A stretch of DNA of 64,000 nucleotides from Anisakis pegreffii (taxonomy: Eukaryota; Nematoda; Chromadorea; Rhabditida; Anisakidae). This document shows positions 1 to 13,944 of this stretch, in pieces. Below the pieces are notes generated by a model. The model did no database searches and was not told where the DNA came from. It saw only the letters and a program-made list of their open reading frames with translations. The stretch spans positions 1 through 64,000 of the forward strand of contig JAPYMA010000367.1 in NCBI GenBank assembly GCA_035041965.1. Direction: 5' to 3'. A program made the translations under genes and the position numbers. Position 1 is the stretch's first letter. Every line of letters starts with the position of its first letter.

Positions 1-889
1 AGTTATTTCACCTAAAGGGTTAATTTTTCACCCATACAAATCAATACTCAATTCACAAAGTCTCAATAATCAATTTCACAAAACCAATTTCATTTCTCAA
101 AGCAATTCCTTTATTTTCAAACTCAAATTATCGCAAATAAACTAATCAAAAAGATCACTAGGGAGAGGGTGAACGCCCAACCCAAAATTTCGTAACACCC
201 AAATAAATTTTGCAGTTCTGCAAAAAATTTCGCCTTAAAGCTTTCATCTCCCTACCTAAGGTTCCCAAAGTACATCAGACAATAGTGGCAACAGTTTGGA
301 CCTAACCTACATCAAGTAACAAACTCAACTTATTAAAATTTTTATTGCATTTTTGAATAATTTTTTATGATAATAAATTATTTTTAAGTTAAATAAAATA
401 CCCACTAGTTGGCCTAAAAACCAAGTGATGCTAAAAAAAATGACGAAAAGTATAAAACAATTTGGTAACCAGGACAATTCTATGTGACATTGCCCCCCCC
501 CCCACACCCAGATCTCATAAATCCCATATTAATGTGCCACTATTTCTGGTTCATAATTTAAAAAAGCAATAATAATTATCACCATGTCCATTTCTTCGTT
601 TCTTCATCCATCCATCCATCCATCGATCGTCCACCGCTCGTCCACCCAACCGTCGTCCACATCTGCTCGATATTGATCGATCTGCAACAGTTCACAATTA
701 AATAAATCAGAATAATATCTATCATCCAACCCCAAAACGCCATCTCGCCGCACCCACCCACCCCACCGCACACCATCATCAAAAATTAAAATACAAAACG
801 ATGTTGACAAATATATGCGTATAAAACTCAGTTATACTGATAAACAGAACACAATCAATAATCCTTTATCATCCCTACTATCACTCAAA

Positions 890-1054
890 TGCATACTCTG
901 TAGGATAACTGTTCAAATGTCTAAACCTCCCCTATCACTCACTCTATACTAACTCTTTGCATCCCTCTCCCCTCTCCAGTACCAAACACTATTTACAATT
1001 CTCTCCTATCACTATACAATCTCACTCAACTGAATTTGACCTACAGAGTATGCA
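890..1054. repeat. Inverted repeat ends, 15-bp perfect, 165-bp span
   Basis: TGCATACTCTGTAGG at 890-904 is the exact reverse complement of 1040-1054. The geometry fits a small inverted-repeat element, but no target duplication or coding content was found. Confidence 0.55.
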
Positions 1055-2326
1055 ATCATCAAATAACAATTACATCATAAACAAATCAAACGTCAACATC
1101 ATTCAAAACGTTACTAAACTATAAATAAAACCTAATAATTACTTCGATATATCCTATCAAATCAACAACCATCAACTACCTACTACATCATTAACATTCC
1201 TAATAATAACTACCAAACATATCTATCGATCATCAACTATATCATCTCCACTGATAAAATCAATTCCAAACCTTTCGGTACAATTAAATGAAAACTATAG
1301 ATGTCGATTCGTGAATATCTATAGCACTACCTACACTATACCGACAAACAGTAATATCAAGTCAACGAATTGAATAAATGCCACACCCGGTCACCACATC
1401 CCATAAGCCAAGCCCCGTCACAACAAATTAAATCCTGACCCCAATCCCGACCTATCATACATTCATAATTAGCATAGCACGTCGTTAAACAATAACACCT
1501 ACCCCATCGCATCTTAAAGAATGAAATGACGAAACGAAAATGACAAATATATACACATTTATCATCTAATAACATCCTACATTCGTATACAACATCAATC
1601 TCATACGATAGTATATCCACGAATCATTCTCATCATTACCAATCTGTTTCAACACTATTCAATCTTCAATTACCTAATACCTAACAAATCAAACAAAATA
1701 AATGTGATAATCCTAGCAAATCGTGTCCTCACATTAAAATAATAAACAATTTCCCACACCACATCAAAAAATAATAACACCAAATCAATCCCTCAAATAA
1801 ATGCCAAACCCCGTCGCACTAAACTGTTATCTGGTACAACTGCAATTATATATTCTTGAGTAAAATAATACGATATCAAATGAAAATTAACCCAACCCAA
1901 CGCCACGCCGCACCCACCCACACCCATCCACCCTGCAGCACGCCACCATCAAAAATGAAAACTGAATGAGTATCAGTCAGTAATAAAAGAATGCGATGAG
2001 CGCCAATTGATCTGAACTGATCAGTTCGTATCGACTGATCAGTGATGACGATTTGATAAACAACGATGCCTATCAACACACTATCAATATCACTGTGTTG
2101 ATCATTCCACACGCAATTACTTTATCTCATTTTGCATTTGTCAGTCTAAATGCACACTCTCAATACTTCTATATGTGCATGACAATAACACACAGTGCTC
2201 TTTTGTATTCGATTCACTGTAACGATCACGATGAAACCTATACACATATCATTACGCACTTCTAAGCACATCTGTATGAGATCGTAGAATATAAACATGG
2301 TACCAAATGTAAAATTGAACTATCAA

Positions 2327-2374
2327 TGCATCCCAGCGTGCGCCAACATCGATGTTGGCCCACGCTGGGACGCA
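2327..2374. repeat. 48-bp palindrome
   Basis: Arms of 24 nt meet at ATCGAT with no loop; 22 of 24 positions pair (mismatches in the TGCATCCC/GGGACGCA and GTGCGCC/GGCCCAC parts). The sequence is GC-richer than its surroundings. No target duplication was seen. Confidence 0.85.
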
Positions 2375-3359
2375 TCTGCCCAGAAAAAAGACAGCCGTCT
2401 GCACAGAACGATTCAATTGTGACCCACTTGGGTCGTCGCCAATCGCAAAGTTCGACAGACGTGAAAATCGTGTCGGAAATTCAATTTTAATATTTCTTCC
2501 AACTAAAAAAGCTTCACAGTACCCAACATCGACTCACAACGTTTCTCAAATGAACAAATAATGAAATATTAAATCGAAACCAAAAAAATTAATCCGAAAT
2601 GAGATTAAATTTCTTTCAAATTTCATTTATTTCACTTAAAATTTTCCAACTATTCGAATTTCACAATTAGCTGCACGTCGTGGAATCCCCGCTAGAATTC
2701 CTTACTGTCTCTAAGGAAATTCAAAGAAATTTCAAATAATTTTCAGATTGTTCACGAGTGAGTATCACCTCGTGTTCAATAAGAAGACTGTTTCTTGGCT
2801 GCTTGGGGAAATTACCAAAAATACTTTTCGAAAATTTCAGCAAATGTCTCAACAACTGAAAGTTTCGTCAAATTTTCCAGTCAACTCAAAATGCGATCCT
2901 TTAAGCCGCACAAATTCTCAATAAATTAAAACAACATTAAACGTTCCATAAAATGTTTATTACTCAATAAAACCACGATACATTTCAGCAAAACCTCAAA
3001 TTCACAAACTTTATGTTCAATTTTCACGTGCAATTTGCATCAAAAGAGAAAATAAAATGTCGATACACATATCGAAAGCGTAAAAAGTCAACAATGAAGT
3101 CACAATACGCAACTGGCCTAATAATAAGCCAGAAAATGCCATGCGAATCACCCAATCACTAACAGAACAGAACCAACAGTCCAGTAATCCAATAATATTA
3201 CTATTAGATTTGTTATATTTCTCAAAACGTGTCCCTGTTTGCCTTATATGATAGATCACCTAAAGTCATATAGAATCAATAAGCAGTCATAGATCATATC
3301 ATTCGATACAATTCTCCGGAAAAAATGTGGAAGACAGGAATTTTAACTCGTCGAAATGT

Positions 3360-4065
3360 TGAGCGGAACACAAATATGACAGAAGCTCACAGTGCGTTAA
3401 TACAAATTTTCTTTCAGTACGACCCTCTGAATGTGACAATATGCCTAAAAACGAATGGAAAAAATAGAAAACGTGAAATTTTTTGTCAACGGGGCAGTAA
3501 AAAAAGTAACGTTTAGTAAATTCGTAATCTACATATTGAGCGGAACACAATCATGACAAAAGCTTATAGTGCGTTAATACAAATTTTTTCAGTAGGGCCC
3601 TCTGAATTTGACACTACGCCTGAAAACGAATGAAAAAAATAGAAAACGGATTTTTTTCTTCAACGGTATAGTTAACACAGTAAAGTTTATTATGTTCGTA
3701 ATCTGCAGGTTGAGCCGAACGCAAACATGATAAAGGCTCATAGCACAATAATACAATTTTTTTTCAGTAGGGCACTCTGAAAGTCATACTATGTCTAAAA
3801 ACGAATGGAAAAAATAGAAAGCGGGGTTTTTTTTCGTCAGAGGAATTGTGAACATTGTAAAGTTTATTATATTCGTGATCTACTGGTTGAGCTGAACACA
3901 AACGTGACAAAAGCTCATAGTACTATAATACAAATTTTTTTCAGTAGAGCCCTCTTAATGTGACACTATGTGAAAAAACGAATTCAATAAAATTGAAAAC
4001 GGGCTTTTTTCGTCAGAGGGACAGCGAACATAGTCAGATATTTTGCAGTGGAAGTGTCTCACTTG
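3360..4065. repeat. Diverged tandem array, period 174-177 bp, four units
   Basis: Unit starts TGAGCGGAACACAA and variants lie at 3360, 3537, 3711 and 3888. Each unit continues with ATGACAAAAGCTCATAG-type and TTTTTTCAGTAGGGCCCTC-type blocks. Divergence between units is substantial, so the array is old. Confidence 0.85.
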
Positions 4066-5469
4066 CTAACGTGATCAATAACTAGATGTCTGTATACAAC
4101 TATGACGAACAAATGAATTGTTGAATAAAATAAGTTATTATTATTGTTACCGTTCAGTTGATTTGTGAACGTCGTCTTATCGAAGAGTGAAATTATCGAT
4201 GCTTTAATGATAATACTTTAATTTTCATGACAACATTATTGAAATGATAACATTATCAATGACAACAATACTCACATCAACAACAAGAATCTTTTCATAC
4301 TCTGCGCGAAGAATGTTTCTATTTTAGTGCAAAAAATTGAGCATATTCATCGAAGTGTTCGTTGCTTTTGTATTGACGGAACACGTTCAAATACACAAAC
4401 GCACATTATCTCACAATAACATAATAACACTATTACTTGTTACTTACACATCGAGGGGTTGTTTTGTTGATCGCTGTTAGCGATCGGCGCAATGTTTATT
4501 CTACTTGGCTACGTTTAATTGGGCAAAGTATTCACGGCAACTAATTAAATACTCGGTTGTGCTCACTTGGCCTGCTCGCCTAGCCAGGAGGGTGGTGTCA
4601 ATCAAGGCTAAAACAGTGCGAACGGAAACGCGAGCATTGTGGCCAGCAACGTTACAAACGTTTGATAGCCTGGCCAATCCAGGTAATCCTGGTAAAACAC
4701 CACTCGATGGCCAAATATAAAAACATTTTTTTTGTCACGCATCTAGCCATTTACGCACCCAATTCGAAAACTGTTCCATGAAGTCTCTTCCGTTTATGAA
4801 TGTATCATTTCTCTTCAATCCCGTCACCTCAAATATCCCTCAATTTTCGGTCCAGAAGACTTTTTGATGAAGATGTCGAGGTCTTTGAATTACAAATAGT
4901 TTATACCCTGCGGATTACGAACTCCAGCGGATATAATGTCTGCAGATTTCCGGAGATGTAGGAAAAGCAATCCATTTGAAGCACCAAGTCTATAGAAGGG
5001 GATGATTCCATGAAACACATCAGGAACATATCCATATATCGATGATGTGTGTGTTTGTGTACAATTATTATACATAAGTTAGCACCAGTATTCATTTTGG
5101 CACGATCATATAATAATTACGGTTGACTACAAAGTGATATCGTTTCTTGATGAAAATTCACTGCTATCGTCATCATCTCCATTGCTGCTACGATGACAAT
5201 CGACAGCATACTCTTTTGGGATCGTTATGGAAAACTGAAAATGAAACTGAACGCGACTCTTCTGAATAAGGTATAATAAATTTCTCCATTCATTGTTCTC
5301 ACAACCAAACAATGGAGAGTATACATTCCGAACCTCACATCGTATATGGTAGTTTTTTTCCTATAATAATTAATTGTGCTGTTGCGAAATTGGAATATTT
5401 TACATTGGATTCGAACATAAGCATCTAAATTTACGGATTTTGGTAAGATTACGAGAATAGTTTTGAGAG
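4066..5469. other. Intergenic, no supported gene
   Basis: A 71-codon open frame at 4505-4720 lacks an ATG and has no motif. Nothing else seen. Confidence 0.5.
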
Positions 5470-7110
5470 TCAAACGAGTGATTTGAGTAAGTAGTGGAGT
5501 GATGAGTTGAGAAACTGAAGGCAGACTTGTTCATGCGTGCTCGTTTCGACGATTGTCGAGAGATGTTTCTTCAAATTCGGGTTCGGTGTTTCCGAGCCGG
5601 TATCACTTGTGGAATGACACTGAAAACAACATGTACTATCTCAAAATCACGATCCACTTCGATTAATCCAACGTATTCTAGGAAAGCAAAGTAACCACCA
5701 GTCGCTGCACTGGTGAAATATTCCCAAATTTTCATCTCGAGATGGATTTCTAGAAATGTTTTTCTGAATAAGTTTGTGGGGAAAATGCAAGAAAAACGTG
5801 AGGAATATTTTTGGTTGCAGCAATATTTTGACATATCATAGCGATTAACTGTCAGTACAAGATTTTTTGTCCGTCTTTCGAAAGATCAAAACTGTAAACA
5901 CACCGTCTCGCCGACATCAATACTCCTAGTGCGTTCATCATCTTCATCGATACCGTCCGCCACCCAGGCCATACCCTTCCAAACTTGATGCATTATATGA
6001 ACGGCTGGAGCTAACATCGCCACAGTGGCCCTACTTTCTTGCCTGAATATAAGTGACAGTCATTTTCAAGACTGGCTTTCAGGTCTACGCTCTTATGATG
6101 CAACGATAGAGCAACAGATGGGTTGGCCTAGCCGAGGATCAAAACTTGTACATGTTCCTCATAATGATGATAATAATTGATACCAATATCAAAAACAGTC
6201 ATAATAAGTTATCATTTATAATCTAGAGAGAAGCATGCGCTATAATTGAATATGTCAGTAGTAGGAACCTCAACGGTAGTCGTGTTTCGTCGTTAGCAGC
6301 AACGCTTTGTGCTTGCATAGCGGCCATTCGTGACCTGAGACCATTCATCTTAGGACTTGAACGACCAGTGTCGTCTTCTGGTATTGGATAGAGCTCCTTA
6401 AATCGAAGCTATCATGTGAAGCAGTCAAAATACTAGAATCTGTTATATCAACAAGCTCTAGATACAATCATATTTGAGATGCTCTAAATTGCAAGTGATT
6501 TAACGTCCAACACACAGCAATTAAAGACCGGCATCTTCACTGCGCTTCAAGAATCTCAAGCCATCTGAAGAACTGAGTTCACATTTTTTAATAGGTAATT
6601 ATGAAGTGCTTGAATAGTGGTCGTGAGTGTGTTGTGCTCACCTGTAAAAGAATACAAAATTTCGAGTACCATTCCGGATTAGCACATGCGTTAGGATTGG
6701 CGATACATAGCGCACAAGCTAACATAGTACCTTAAAAAATCCAGATCAAATTAGAAGATTCTAGTGATCAAATCTGTGAACACTTAAGTTCATCACTTCA
6801 TTAAAACTGTTCAAGAATTTTCATCACAACATACAATCGAATATATGAGAAGCAAAAAAAATGAAGTGTGCAAACTGAGATCAGAGTGAAAGTGAGAAAA
6901 TAGGAACAAAATGAAAATTGAAAAATTTCTCCGCGAATTTTTATTTTCCATTTGAAACGACTGACAAACTGACTACATTCACTTACCAACAATGCACAGA
7001 AGCACGATGTAGAGACCAAAATTGTATTGTTCCAGATCGATAATTGCGAGTATCACACAAAAACACATAATAACGAATAGTATGAGGATGGTCAAACAAG
7101 CGTAAAACAT
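5470..7110 (-). CDS. Small membrane protein of unknown family
   Basis: Five minus-strand exons, 6987-7110, 6642-6730, 6269-6396, 5904-6042 and 5470-5619, join in consistent phase to 630 nt, 209 aa. The first exon encodes a strongly hydrophobic stretch (FYACLTILILFVIMCFCVIL), a short loop, and a second hydrophobic stretch (FGLYIVLLCIVG) that runs into the second exon, which contains NPNACANPEWYS. A long polar C-terminal region rich in Ser/Thr and acidic residues follows, with an ELYPIPEDD segment. Two membrane passes with a cytoplasmic tail are inferred. The start ATG is nine bases inside an exon that opens after TTCAAG; upstream exons may exist, so the N-terminus is uncertain. No family was recognised. 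Support comes from five independent splice junctions agreeing in phase. Confidence 0.55.
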
Positions 7111-8002
7111 CGTTATCCACTTGAATGGCAATCAGTTTCGATAAATCTAATGGCGTAACCAGAATGATTTTTTGCAGTTTGATGGATGAGGCAATACTCA
7201 ATTATGATACAACTTCTTGACGTACCCTTCTCTCGTAAACGGTCCTCCGAATGCGAAAAAAACACTCGGGAATTCAACAGAACATTGAAATACAGTCAAA
7301 TGACTCAAATTCAGCTCAAATATCAAAAACACACTCAGTTCAACGTGCCACTAATCAACGGATCACCAAATGTCAAACAACAGCGGAATCTGGAGCATAC
7401 AATAATGAGCGATAGTCCACTCTGACCATTATTTCATCGACTACTCGATTGGCTATCCACTTTGCAGTTTTGCAATTCTGACCTCAGCTGAAATAAAGCA
7501 ATATCAAAATCACCGATAGTCATATCAATAATAACAGTATAAATGACGATAATCATAAGAACAATGCTATTGTAATAATATAATGACAATAACGCTAAAT
7601 CTATGAATAAAAAATATGAGAATAATGATAAATATAATGTTAATAATAATAATGAAAGAACCGACTTGTTAGATTAGAACCAATGCGTAATCCATCCTCG
7701 TTAGATTAGAACCAATCAAATTTTGAAAGAAATATCTTCAAAAACGACAGCAGACAAACGTATCGCTTGATACTGTAAAGAGATGAGACCGCGATGGAAA
7801 TCAAACGAAAACACTAATGAAAATGATCCTAACAGTAATATGATCACAGTAATGATAACAATATAATGATAATAACAAGAACGCTAAGCCAGGAAAAATA
7901 ATGAAGAAAAAACGAGAGAGAGCAATGAAAACAAAATCTCGTGTGAAAGTTGAAAAGCATCAATAATGCTAAACAAGAAAATTGAGAAGCGACTGAGTTT
8001 AC

Positions 8003-8072
8003 GTACCAATTCTCTTGAAGTCCACTTCAGCGCCAGTGGAAGATGAAGGCAAACAGAAAGAATCTAACTGAA
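8003..8072 (-). CDS. Possible isolated exon upstream of the membrane-protein gene
   Basis: After the acceptor TTGCTTTCAG a minus-strand frame reads LDSFCLPSSSTGAEVDFKRI and ends at a GTACGT donor. It could be a 5' exon of the 5470-7110 gene, but its end phase (1) does not join the next recognised exon (phase 0), so an exon is missing or it belongs elsewhere. Coordinates are approximate. Confidence 0.2.
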
Positions 8073-10237
8073 AGCAATACGATTCCTCGGATAAAAGTAC
8101 CGTGAATAAATGAAACAACAAAGAAATGAATTCGAAACTCGAGCACTACTATCAAATCAACGAAAATAAACAGTAAAACTGCAAATGAATTTACATAAGA
8201 CACTCCATGAAAACGAGAAATTAAACACGATGAGATAATCTTCATTGGTTGACAATTGAGCAAATTGCATCTTTTCGTAAGGATGAAAAAAAAAGTTCCT
8301 CATAACAGAGAAATGATGTGTGCTATTTAAGAACCAAAGAATTCTTCAGCTTCAACAATGCACCCATTCAAAATGCCATGATTGGCTGCTCTAATAGAGC
8401 TCATTCTGAACAAGAACAATAGTTTGTAAGATATCCTCAGTAAAATGTGTCTACGTGTTGTCGCGAATCAAATTACTCACCATTAGCTTTGCCCTATTAT
8501 CAGCAAAGAATATAATCGAATTTCTTCTTTTTTGAAATATTTTTTCGGCTCTTCTCATTTCAGATTTTATCCAAAACATTTGAGAAAAACTTGAAAATTG
8601 TGAAAATTTCCTCCTATTTTCTCAGCAAAATAAAGCAGCAATAGAAAACGATCAACAGGGGTTGTCAAATATTGATCCCATTATATTATTATATCCACTC
8701 TCTGTTGTTTGGCTGTAATTTGCTCGGATATAGATTCGCCTGAATCTCAAGCAATTCCATTATCGCCTCCATGCACATGTGAGACCTATACATCCACCGA
8801 TATTATAGCTATGGTGAAGTCGGTAAGCTGATTAGCCTTAAGGCAAACTGCTTCTCTCGATGACATCTGGTCATAACTTGAATGCATGCTTGGCTGTTCA
8901 GACTGCAACAATTTTGAAAACTCCTGCCAATGTTTGGAGTATCGATATAACATCGAGCGAGTATTCAGCTATCTGCATTCATTTCGAGTAATCTCATAAG
9001 GTATTCGTGAAATTATTCAATTGTTCTAATCAAACTGTGATAATTGAATTAACTCCGAAAAATATATGTATATATCTGATAAAGCTGTTTTCGATAAAGC
9101 ATAAGACGAATGGTGATCGCATTCAACTTTGAAATTCAATTATGAAATTCTGAATTTTGAAATTTTAATCTGAAATTTGAAAGTTTGAAATTAAACCGCT
9201 AAAAATGAACGGCGCCTATCTACGGATAGAATTTCAGCTTTAACTTTCAAATGGCTGGAATGTGAGTTATCGAGAAGAGTGTTGTCAAATACGTTGAACA
9301 TGCAATATGACGTAAGAAAACTTCAAAAGAGATAAAAAAATGTTAAAATTTTCACAAACCAATGAGAGTTCTCATCAGAAACAATACTGATTTCAGACGT
9401 TGATGAACTTAATGAATAATTAACTGCACGGAGTTTTAAAAAGTTGAATGGAGGAATTTCCATACCAACATATATTTCTTCATGAGAGTGTATTTTGGTT
9501 TGTTACGTTACTGATGATTTTCGATACAATGAAAGTGATCGTGAGCTGTGTGCAAAAATTAATTCGATAAACTAAGTTTCATAGAGAGCAATATAAAAGC
9601 AGTTGAACGATTGACTTACATAAACGCAGAGCTGTCTTAGTAACAGTTAATAAGTTCGCTGAAAATAATAAAATTTACAGGAAATTGCTGAATGAACTGT
9701 GCTTCCATGACTTCGAATTGCAGTTATTATCAGTTTATTTGCCACTCATTAACGCAATGATATTCTCAAATTTGAACTGCAGTGATGATATCGCATCAAG
9801 TTTCCGTGCACTTCACAATTTCATGTACGGATAACGATAAAATTTGTCGAAAGTTTAAGAAAAGTGACACGAACATGATGGATTGTGGTGCCTAACTATT
9901 CAACAGAGCAACCTTTTAGCATTAAACAGCTTTTGATGATCGCACGATGGCATCAATATTGAATAACATCCATAAGTGGAAATGCACTGATACGGTTGGG
10001 AAACCAGAATTCACTGTGGGTGATGAATTGACGATAGATATGTACGGATGTATAGGTGAACAATAAGATTAAGAAATGTTCGGAGTGTTCAAAGTAGTTA
10101 AAAATATGGATGCACGAGACTGAAACAATGAAAAGTGCTCAAGTTGAAAGCATGAGAGATGGTGCAAACGTTCTATGAAATGGCCGGCGATGGTTAGAAG
10201 AGTTAATTCAACAATAGAAGAAATTAAACATTCATTG

Positions 10238-10286
10238 AACGCATTTTGAAAGGAACGAATAAACGCATTTTGAAAGGAATGAATAA
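10238..10286. repeat. 25-bp tandem duplication
   Basis: AACGCATTTTGAAAGGAA plus CGAATAA, then the same with one change. Confidence 0.7.
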
Positions 10287-12215
10287 GCTCTCTGAAAAGA
10301 ATTCACACGCTCGAATATAACAGTCACAATTACATGCAATTCTTTCGCTCTAATTTCTCACTTTTCCAATTCCTCATCAGAAGCAAATATTAATCTATCT
10401 ATAGTTGTATTTGGGACTAATCCTGTTCATTATGCTTCCAAAACTTTCAGCAAATCATTATGTAACATAAATCACAGAAATCAATCAGATTGACGAAGAT
10501 GCTTTGAAAACATTACAGTGGAATAACTTTTAATTTTTCAGCTGGGAGAACATACATTCCGTTAGAGCTATAATCAATATATCGGGAAAAAGATCACAAA
10601 CCAATTACGAATCGATCAAGCGAAAAAGTCAATCATTAATCTGTGGAAAAACATGTAATATATTCAGCATCTCGCGACACATAATGAGACTAATTACAAC
10701 ATTCATTAACGTACCCCCATCATTCAGCATCACTCATTTGGTGCATGCTTTTTTGGATCACTCATCTTGATACTCACTGAAAAATTGCTAGAATCCATAC
10801 ATAAACTAATAAGTTGAGTGAATTTGAAGATTCGAAAAGCAAAATCAAAATTGCAAATGAACTGAAATGCAGCTGAATATTCAGAACGGTGGATGAAGTG
10901 TCAACAGAGAACAGATCGATTTGATAGAAACTGAAGCAGCCACTTTGAAAATGTGCAAAGTGTGAGCGTGAAGTCATGCGTTAAGGTCAAGCCTGCATTT
11001 GAGACTGGGCGTTAATTGAAGGCTTTCAGTCAAATTCTATCAAACCAATCCGAACTTTTGAGTGGTCGGTATTTCCTGGTTGAGCTGTCAGCGAAAAGCC
11101 ATGAAATGTTGAAAACTGCGTCGTGCGAGTGATTCTTAATCCAGCTAATTGTTCACATGAACGAATTTATTCATAAGCATGTATGGCTGATTACGTGCGT
11201 GGGCGATTTTGAATAAACGCTTGCAAAGTGAATAAAATAGATGAGGAATTAATTCTAGAAGAACGACAAATTACATACCAATTCATAATCATCAAGACTT
11301 TTTCAGCTGCGCTCAATTATTCACCGACAGAACGAGGAAGCCGTATTATGAATAAACCAAAAATTATTGTACGTATAACACTGCATTTGCTCATAACGAA
11401 ATCAATGACATTTGCAGAATTTTTTTCCTCCCAAAGAATCACTACAGTTGAACGTTTTTTTCTCATATTCAGTCCGCGTTGATATCTAGCATTTATATTA
11501 TAACGAAAAAAGACCACCCCATGACGACAAAGAATAGAAGTTGTAAGTTATAAATTAGACGAATAAATTTTGAAATTTTTAACGATGAGAATTCGTTTAT
11601 TCACGTAAAGGTGAATATCTGAAGATGTTTTTTTCACATCAACATGACGTGTTGACGTGAGGAGTGTAGATGACGGATATCTGAACAGGATTGAAATAGA
11701 GGATGGATTTAACGTAGCCTGGCAGGGATGATGAATGATATAGCGTTGACGGGAAGAGGAACGCTGAATGCGATCGATCAACAAGAAACAAACATCACAC
11801 GAAAGTAGATGAAAATCAACTGAACTAATTTCTTTCCGACGATTAACACAAATTTTTTGTGAGCATCAAATGCCAACATAAAATTACGATGTTTAATAAG
11901 CACACTCATGCATCAACTAAACTATTACGAATACAAGACAAAAGAAGAATTTTGATTGCAAAATTTTGATTTGATACAATTTCTGATGGCTGCACTAATA
12001 ATATCGTTTTTTTATGATCTAAGAAAATATGAAGAATACGCAATATTCGACCTAATCAAAGAATGGTCTTGTGAATTCAAACCAATCATACTCTAGTATT
12101 ATGTATTATTGAAGCCAGTGAAAAGGCTTAAACTCTGTGATAATTGCACTTATTGTGCTATACGGCACGCAGACTCATTATCTTGTCCACATAAAAAAGT
12201 GAAAGAATTTCTGCA

Positions 12216-12239
12216 TGAAGTGAAGTGAAGTGAAGTGAA
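12216..12239. repeat. GAAGT microsatellite
   Basis: About five consecutive GAAGT units. Confidence 0.8.
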
Positions 12240-13221
12240 ACAAATTTTTGCTCAAAATCGTTTTCAATCGAGAATTCGATGATTGCTGCAGTGCAGTACT
12301 GCAATCTCTAAATTTCATTCGGAAATACCCCCCAAAACAAAAAAAAATCCTTCAATGCTGGAATCTCATCACTAAAATCTTTGCAGCATTCATCAGTCTG
12401 CAGTTCTGGACTAATTGCATGTTTATCTACCCATGTTCACTCAGTTTTTTTCGTTTTTCTACTAGAATCTGCCTAAGGCTGTTTTTGTTTCACTCAAAAA
12501 CTTACCTTAGGAATAAACTTTTCTGTAAACTTTTCATTTGTTCACTACTCAATATATCATCAGGAGATGAATGAAAGACTAGTGAGAAAATTTTATTAGT
12601 CTAATTGTAAGAATCGATAATACATGTTGATGAGGATAGCTATATGCAAATAAGTAAATATTTTTATTTGGAAATAATCTCAACGAATTTCAACATTTGC
12701 GAATAATAATTCTGCTATACGTTATGCCTATGGCTCATAGCTACAGCTCATTCAAATAATTGGTAAGATTTTCAGTCTCTTCAAGTAATCATTCTATGTT
12801 CATATGGAAACACGAAAGATGTGTTTAAGTGTTCTCATATTTATGGATGTATGTATGAATCATACGACAAATACACAAAAAAAAACGAACATGAGTGTGA
12901 CTAAATGCATGCAGATGTGTAAAAAACGCATGTCATTTGTCACAAATATCATTATCAACTAGATTATCTTGATCAAAAAACTTTTACATCTGCATCGACA
13001 GAAAATGAGATTGAACTTTTTTCACCAATATGCGATTTTATTAATATTAGCCCTAGTGACAGTATCCGCTATCCTCTTTGATCTTCTACCTATATGCATT
13101 TCTGTGGACCTATTCGTCGTACTTCCTTGATGTTTTTAATTAGAATAAATGAAGGTCGAATTTGAGAACAGAATTTCGCAACAATTAGAATACTAGGAAT
13201 TCCATGTAAAATCAAAAATGA

Positions 13222-13944
13222 ATGCATCAAAAATTCAAAACTAATTTTATGAGTTGAAAATTTCAACGATATCACTCGATGAAAATATGAAGCAAGAAGC
13301 AAATGATAAAGCACTAAGATGGATGAATCTGATTACACTTGAACATCTGAGTAAAGGAAAGCAAACGAAGGCATTAGGCAAGCATTCCACTTACTGATGC
13401 TTCAGCGAGTGCATTAGTTCGATTAACAGCATCACAACAACAAGAAATTGAAGCACGTGCAAGCTGTTTAAGAGGTTCTCCTTTGAAATTCAACAACTTC
13501 TATGCGCCTCAGCATTCAAAGAGTTGCGAATAGTCGCTGCAAAAACTATCATTATATATACCATTATCATTATATATCACTAAGCTTTCAAAAAATATCA
13601 TCACGTTATAATCACTATCAGAACATGCTATTATCAGTTTAATTATTGCTGCTATTATCGCTACCAATGTATCAAATGCAATTCGATACGTTAAATCTTT
13701 CACTGTTATAATACTCTTATTATGAATATTCCTAAAATCATTGCATTGACAAACTTGATAGCACAGTCGTTATCATCCTAATTATTTTCGTTACTGGTAA
13801 AGGTTTTAAAATGATTACGATGTGTTAGTTTTGGTCACACACGTACAAAATGCAGCAAAAATTCAAAACTAATTTTATGAGTTGAAAATTTCAGCGATAT
13901 CACTGGATGAAAATGTAAAGGAAGAGCAATTGTAAAATGAGGCG
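13222..13944 (+). repeat. Direct repeat of about 90 bp, offset about 630 bp
   Basis: 13222-13300 and 13852-13930 are closely alike (AAAATTCAAAACTAATTTTA, then TGAGTTGAAAATTTCA). The ORFs within it are not conserved beyond the repeat. Confidence 0.7.
13287..13533 (+). other. Two overlapping short ORFs, unassigned
   Basis: A 36-aa ORF from an ATG at 13287 and an overlapping frame (13378-13533, after GCATTAG) of 51 codons rich in Ala, Ser and Gln (SASALVRLTASQQQEIEARA). Composition looks protein-like but there is no conserved motif and no supporting exon chain. Confidence 0.2.

Larger units (their letters stand above)
1..3300. other. Non-coding, repeat-rich stretch
   Basis: No exon chain was found. 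It holds an 11-base C run at 493-503, CCAT-rich low-complexity DNA near 590-640, two related GC-rich segments (about 740-795 and 1895-1965, both with CACCCACCCAC followed by ATCAAAAAT), the inverted repeat at 890-1054 and the palindrome at 2327-2374. Confidence 0.6.
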
